Under the pieces are notes generated by a model, which was not told where the DNA came from, made no database searches, and worked only from the letters and a program-made list of their open reading frames with translations. This document shows, piece after piece, positions 60,335-64,000 of a stretch of DNA of 64,000 bases. Made by a program: the position numbers and the translations under genes. The DNA comes from Streptomyces sp. SDr-06 (lineage in GTDB: Bacteria; Actinomycetota; Actinomycetes; Streptomycetales; Streptomycetaceae), in contig NZ_QOLA01000003.1 of NCBI RefSeq assembly GCF_003324565.1, positions 124,001-188,000 of the forward strand. The letters are read 5' to 3'. How positions within the stretch are numbered: the first letter of the stretch is position 1; each line of letters opens with the position of its first letter.

Positions 60335-61882
60335 TCACCTTCCGCGCGCGGTGGCGGCTTCGGCGTGCTGCCCGGCCGCCGGGGGCTCTGTGCCCTGCCC
60401 TGCCGCGGTCCGCGGCCGGTGCGGCCCGAGAAGTCGGGCGAGTACGTCCTGGAGTTCGCGGGCGCGCACCGCGTGCGAGGGCGACGACCAGGCGACATAG
60501 CCGTCGGGGCGGACGAGCCGGACGCAGGGCCGCGGGCCTTCGGGCCGGGCGGCGACGGCGGTCTCCAGCCGGTCGGACCAGGCCTCGGCGGCCTGGGAGG
60601 CGGCACCCGCCCCCTCCCCTTCGTCGAGCAGGACCGCACGGCCGCCTGCCAGCAGATCGCTGAGGCGCAGCCCGGCGTGGGCGCCGCCCAGCGCACGGTC
60701 CTGGGCGAACCCGTGTCCGTACGCCGCTTCCTGGCCGCTGATCATGTCGCCGATGCGGCGGTTCGCCTCGGGGAGGGTGAGAAGCTCGCGGTAGTGGGCG
60801 CGCAGCGGGTCGAACCGGCTGGACGGATCCATCAGGGTCGCCTGGATCCGGGTGTTGTCGATGACCCGGCGTGCCGTCGGCCGCCGCTCCTGCGTATAGC
60901 TGTCGAGGAGTTCCTCGGGCGCGCCGTCGCGCAGGACGGCGGAGAGTTTCCAGCCCAGGTTGAACGCGTCCTGCAGACCGAGGTTCAGCCCCTGGCCGCC
61001 GACGGGGAAGTGCACGTGGGCGGCGTCACCGGCCAGCAGGACGCGCCCCTCGCGGTAGGTGTCGGCGAGGCGGGCGAAGTCGCTGAAGCGCCCGGCGGGG
61101 CCGAGGCCGGTCATGGGGACCGCACGTCCCGCTATGCGTTCCGTGGTCTCGCTGAGCTCCGCCAGGGTGACCGGCGCGCGCCGGTCGTCGTGGCGCGCGT
61201 CGAAGTCGAAGGTGAGGACCCGGCTGATGCCGAACGGGTTGACGTTCATCATGATCCAGCCGCGGGGCGTCCGGTGCCACCCCGGAAACGCGCGGGCGGG
61301 GTCGGTCAGCCGCACCATGGCGACAAGTGCCGCACAGGTGGCGGGGTGTTCGGACGAGCCGATACCGGCCTGGGCACGGACGGTGCCGCGGGCGCCGTCG
61401 CAGCCGACGACCCAGCCGGAGGTGATGGCGGAGCCGTCGCTCAGTTCCACTTCGACGCTCCCCGCGCCCTGCCGGACCGCGCGCACGGTCGCGCCGCGCA
61501 CGACGGTGCCGCCCAACTCCCGTGTGCGCGCCTCGAAGTAGCGCTCGATCCGGGCCTGCGGCATGCCCACCACCGGCGCGCCCTCGGCGGCCGGTGCGCT
61601 GATGGTGAGTCCGGGCATCCCCGCGAAGTGGAAGGGCGTGCTCGTCCACTCCCCGGCCGACGCGTCGGCGGGACCGCCGGGCAGCACGCCGCGCCGGACC
61701 AGGGACTGCGCGGTGCGGGCGTGCAGGGTGCCGGCCCGGGGCTCGTCCACGGTCCGCTCCGCCCGCTCCAGAACCACCACCCGCACCTGGCGCAGGGCGA
61801 GTTCCGCCGCGAGCAGCATGCCGACGGGACCGCCTCCGACGACAACTACGTCCGCTGCGGGGGGAAGAGGCGACAAAGGCAT
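60335..61882 (-). CDS. FAD-dependent aromatic monooxygenase (PHBH/rifampicin-monooxygenase-like)
   Basis: This 515-residue flavin monooxygenase starts at ATG 61882. FAD motif VVVVGGGPVGMLLAAELALR (Gly16, Gly18, Gly21), DG motif GCDGARGTVR, GD motif LLAGDAAHVHFPVGGQGLNLG, and a C-terminal thioredoxin-like domain (about residues 385-495). A low-complexity Ala/Arg tail ends the protein. Such enzymes hydroxylate aromatic antibiotics or phenols. Divergent from the exporter and under the same operators, so a drug-inactivation plus efflux module is likely. Confidence 0.92.
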   Translation of the reverse strand: MPLSPLPPAADVVVVGGGPVGMLLAAELALRQVRVVVLERAERTVDEPRAGTLHARTAQSLVRRGVLPGGPADASAGEWTSTPFHFAGMPGLTISAPAAEGAPVVGMPQARIERYFEARTRELGGTVVRGATVRAVRQGAGSVEVELSDGSAITSGWVVGCDGARGTVRAQAGIGSSEHPATCAALVAMVRLTDPARAFPGWHRTPRGWIMMNVNPFGISRVLTFDFDARHDDRRAPVTLAELSETTERIAGRAVPMTGLGPAGRFSDFARLADTYREGRVLLAGDAAHVHFPVGGQGLNLGLQDAFNLGWKLSAVLRDGAPEELLDSYTQERRPTARRVIDNTRIQATLMDPSSRFDPLRAHYRELLTLPEANRRIGDMISGQEAAYGHGFAQDRALGGAHAGLRLSDLLAGGRAVLLDEGEGAGAASQAAEAWSDRLETAVAARPEGPRPCVRLVRPDGYVAWSSPSHAVRARELQDVLARLLGPHRPRTAAGQGTEPPAAGQHAEAATARGR

Positions 61883-61898
61883 GGAGAGACCTCCGGTG

Positions 61899-61918
61899 GG
61901 TACGATGTTCGGCGTACC
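61899..61918. promoter_or_regulatory. operator copy 2, GGTACG-N8-CGTACC
   Basis: Perfect arms GGTACG and CGTACC lie 17 bp upstream of the monooxygenase start. Begins 26 bp before copy 3. Confidence 0.8.
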
Positions 61919-61924
61919 TCTCAT

Positions 61925-61944
61925 GGTACGTTACGGACCGTACC
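61925..61944. promoter_or_regulatory. operator copy 3, GGTACG-N8-CGTACC
   Basis: Perfect arms with the same spacing lie in the middle of the divergent intergenic region. Begins 22 bp before copy 4, about two helical turns. Confidence 0.8.
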
Positions 61945-61946
61945 TT

Positions 61947-61966
61947 GGTTCGGTGTTCGCCGTACC
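61947..61966. promoter_or_regulatory. operator copy 4, GGTTCG-N8-CGTACC
   Basis: One arm has a single mismatch (GGTTCG). It ends 26 bp before the exporter start 61993. Confidence 0.75.
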
Positions 61967-61992
61967 AGTCCGTCCTGCCTATGGAGCACGCC

Positions 61993-63570
61993 ATGCCCGA
62001 CGCTGCCCCGAACCTCGCCCCAACGCCCTTGACTGAACAGCCGATTGCCGCCGAAGCGGCCCCTGTCAGCAGCAGGATCCTGCTGGCCGCCGTCCTGCTG
62101 GGTTGCCTCATCGTGCCCACCGGCGTGTCCGGCACCGGCGTCGCCCTGCCGGCCATCGCCGCCGACACCGGAGCGGGCGCCGCCACCCTCCAGTGGGTGG
62201 TCAACGCCTTCAACCTGGCCTTCGCCTGCTCGACCCTGCTCGCCGGTTCCCTTGCCGACATCTTCGGCCGCAAGCGCCTCTTCATGACCGGCGCGAGCAC
62301 GTTCCTGGTGGCCGCCGTCCTCAGCGCGAGCACCACGGACATCGTGGTGCTGGACATCGCCCGCGCTCTCGCGGGCATCGGCGCGGCCGCCATCTTCTCC
62401 TGCGGCGGCGCCCTCCTCGCCACCAACTTCGAGGGCAAGAGCCAGGTGCGTGCCTTCGCCTTCATGGGCACCGCGGCCGGTCTGGGCCTGGGGCTCGGCC
62501 CCACCATCTCCGGTCTGCTCGTCGACCGGCTCGGCTGGCAGACCATCTTCGTGTTCAATGCGGTCGGCATTGCCGTCGTGCTGGTCCTGGTGGCCATCGC
62601 CAAGTCCGCCCCCGAGACCCTGCGGCACGGTGCGAGCATCGACACCCCCGGTTCCGCCACCTTCGTCGGCGGACTGCTGCTGCTGATCTTCGCCATCGTC
62701 CAGGGCGGTGCCTGGGGCTGGACCGCGCCCGGAACGCTCGCCCTGCTGGCCGCCGGTGTCGTCCTGCTCGCCGTCTTCGTGGCCGTCGAACGGCGCCGTG
62801 AGCACCCCATGTTCGACTTCTCGGTCCTGCGCGACCGGCGCATGGTCGGACTCATCATGGTGCCGGTCACCGCGTCGTTCGGCTTCGTCACCCTCCTCAC
62901 CTACCTGCCCACCTACATGTCCACGGCGTGGGGCGACAGCGTGGGCACCGCCGGGCTGAAGATGCTCGTCATGACGATCCCCATCGTCATCGCCCCGGTC
63001 CTGGCCGGCTGGATCGCCCAGCGGGGAGTGGCTCCCCGGCACATCCTCGCCTGCTCGCTGCTGTTCTTCGTGGTCGGACCGGCCTGGCTGCTCGTCATCG
63101 GACCCGAGGCCTCGTTCCTCTCGGTCGTCGTCCCGATGATCCTGATCGGCGCGGGGTTCGGCCTCGGCGTCGGTCTCGTGGACGGCGAAGCCCTGCGCCT
63201 GGTCAGCCCCGAGAAGTCGGGCATGGCCGCCGGGCTGGTCAACACCGCCCGGCTGGGCAGCGAGGCCATCGCCGTCGCCATCTACGGCGCCCTGTTGACC
63301 ACGTTCACCGCCTCGAAGATCGCCGACAGCGTGCACCGGGCCGCCGGCCCGGACGCGGACCCGCACGAGATCGCGGACCAGGTCTCCACCGGCAAGATCA
63401 CCGAAGCGGCCGCGCAGGCGCCCGCCGCCGACCGCGCCGACTTCGCCCACACCCTCGTCACCGGCTACGACGCGGCACTGCACACCATGCTCTGGGTGCT
63501 CGTCGCGGTCGGCGCCGTCCTGACCGTCCTGGTCGTCAGCCTTCTGCGTCCCAGCCCCCGGACCCGCTGA
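61993..63570 (+). CDS. MFS transporter, DHA2 (14-TM) drug exporter type
   Basis: This 525-residue exporter with 14 predicted helices starts at ATG 61993 behind GGAG; ATG 61981 is an alternative. Family motifs are LPAIAADTGAGAATLQWVVNAFNLAFA, the A motif LAGSLADIFGRKRLF, and motif C-like GLGLGPTISGLLVDRLGWQTIFVFN. It probably exports the compound that releases the ArsR-type repressor, together with the divergent monooxygenase. Confidence 0.93.
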   Translation: MPDAAPNLAPTPLTEQPIAAEAAPVSSRILLAAVLLGCLIVPTGVSGTGVALPAIAADTGAGAATLQWVVNAFNLAFACSTLLAGSLADIFGRKRLFMTGASTFLVAAVLSASTTDIVVLDIARALAGIGAAAIFSCGGALLATNFEGKSQVRAFAFMGTAAGLGLGLGPTISGLLVDRLGWQTIFVFNAVGIAVVLVLVAIAKSAPETLRHGASIDTPGSATFVGGLLLLIFAIVQGGAWGWTAPGTLALLAAGVVLLAVFVAVERRREHPMFDFSVLRDRRMVGLIMVPVTASFGFVTLLTYLPTYMSTAWGDSVGTAGLKMLVMTIPIVIAPVLAGWIAQRGVAPRHILACSLLFFVVGPAWLLVIGPEASFLSVVVPMILIGAGFGLGVGLVDGEALRLVSPEKSGMAAGLVNTARLGSEAIAVAIYGALLTTFTASKIADSVHRAAGPDADPHEIADQVSTGKITEAAAQAPAADRADFAHTLVTGYDAALHTMLWVLVAVGAVLTVLVVSLLRPSPRTR

Positions 63571-63582
63571 CCGCCTCTCTCC

Positions 63583-63600
63583 GGCCGCGGCAAAGCGGCC
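63583..63600 (+). terminator. hairpin 1 after the MFS exporter
   Basis: Arms GGCCGC and GCGGCC with a 6-base loop, 12 bases after the stop. Confidence 0.55.
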
Positions 63601-63607
63601 CCCTGCT

Positions 63608-63649
63608 CCCGCCCCTGGCCGCCATCCCCCGTTTCCGGCCAGGGGCGGG
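63608..63649 (+). terminator. hairpin 2 after the MFS exporter
   Basis: Perfect 13-base arms CCCGCCCCTGGCC and GGCCAGGGGCGGG enclose a 16-base loop. It is the strongest hairpin in this region. Confidence 0.65.
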
Positions 63650-64000
63650 CCTGTTCCACCGCACCCCGCGTACGTCGAGCGCGTATCTCATGGGCGCGCG
63701 AAGCGAGTTGGCGCCGGTTCCCACTCATTCGCTCACCTCTGCTGACCGAAAGCGCCATGGCGGCAAGCGAGTTGCTTCCTTGCGCGATTCCAGGTGAGTG
63801 GAGTCACGAGCGACAAGCAGCCCGGGACCGGTGCCACTGCGAAACTCCCGGCCCATGCGTGCGACTTGATTGGCGCCTGCATCCACCAGAGCTTCGAGGT
63901 GTACGTGCCGGATGCTTCCACCGGCAGTTGTACGCAACATCTTCAGTGGCTCACCGGGTTTTACAGTCCCTCTGAGCTTCCTGTGACTTGGTTCATAGTG

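Larger units (their letters stand above)
63571..64000. other. 430-bp region after the exporter without a supported gene
   Basis: Two hairpins occupy the first 80 bases. Beyond 63650 the composition is less GC-rich and only short frames occur (for example 63725-63940 minus, 71 codons, ending EVSE). None has a recognised domain or ribosome site. It may be decayed or the edge of another unit outside the window. Confidence 0.5.

Noticed and set aside
63725..63940. 71-codon minus-strand frame near the right end
   Set aside because: Compared with DUF397 and anti-sigma ATP-binding proteins often seen in Streptomyces, but the match was not convincing.

Overview
The window is chromosomal DNA from a high-GC actinomycete, almost certainly a Streptomyces or close relative. 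GC is very high with strong third-position bias. GTG and TTG starts are frequent, and many operons show 4-base ATGA/GTGA overlaps. Several Streptomyces-type families occur (DUF6507, DUF6177, DUF6278, lipoprotein-linked two-component systems, F420-type luciferase-like enzymes). I see no rRNA, tRNA, CRISPR array, intact insertion sequence or replication origin. Family names come from my reading of the proteins; no database was searched.

Layout. 1-2.5 kb: the tail of an EamA-type exporter, a small membrane protein, and a NarL-type sensor kinase/regulator pair. 2.5-6.2 kb: two closely similar cytochrome P450s with a hotdog thioesterase directly before the second. 6.2-14.1 kb: a sugar or polyol uptake and catabolism cluster with an inositol-dehydrogenase-like oxidoreductase, a GntR regulator, two tandem substrate-binding lipoproteins, an ABC permease and ATPase, a ROK sugar kinase and a membrane-anchored protein. 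A shared box overlapping the -35 element lies before both the oxidoreductase and the first binding protein. 14.3-15.0 kb: a dienelactone-hydrolase-like protein lacking its usual nucleophile.

15.0-20.8 kb is an accessory island with lower GC, decayed flanks and less regular codon use. It carries a WXG100-like small protein (DUF6507), a 759-residue polymorphic toxin, a likely immunity protein and a DUF6177 protein, a set typical of Streptomyces type VII-linked conflict systems. The secretion machinery itself is not in the window.

20.8-24.2 kb: a fused PcaD-PcaC enzyme (pcaL), a metallo-beta-lactamase-fold hydrolase, exonuclease III and a DUF6278 protein. 24.3-27.5 kb: a gluABCD-type glutamate transporter operon ending inside a GC-rich hairpin repeat. 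27.6-36.9 kb: secreted CocE-like hydrolase, lipoprotein L,D-transpeptidase, a FemAB-like ligase with murJ, an OmpR-type two-component system with a lipoprotein, and a PH-like membrane protein. 37.0-42.6 kb: an alpha/beta hydrolase, a third and divergent P450, a membrane-anchored unknown, gamma-glutamyltransferase and a GH75 chitosanase-like protein.

42.7-48.2 kb: a second methionine aminopeptidase, a thiolase divergent from an HxlR regulator with paired operator-like repeats, a small XRE regulator coupled to a NUDIX hydrolase (with a 107-bp tandem duplication at its 3' end), an alginate-lyase-like lipoprotein and a HAD-like protein. 48.3-54.5 kb: a reductive pyrimidine (uracil) catabolism operon with a nitrilase/beta-ureidopropionase, aminotransferase, dihydropyrimidinase, luciferase-like oxidoreductase and NCS1 permease, preceded by a strong inverted repeat. 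54.5-59.8 kb: a ParB-like-motif protein, a lipoate-ligase-like protein, an inositol-monophosphatase-like enzyme, a nucleotidyltransferase and a phytoene-desaturase-like flavoprotein. 59.9-63.6 kb: an ArsR-type regulator, an aromatic FAD monooxygenase and a 14-TM MFS exporter, tied together by four copies of one operator (GGTACG-N8-CGTACC), which makes a well-defined candidate regulon for drug or aromatic-compound resistance.
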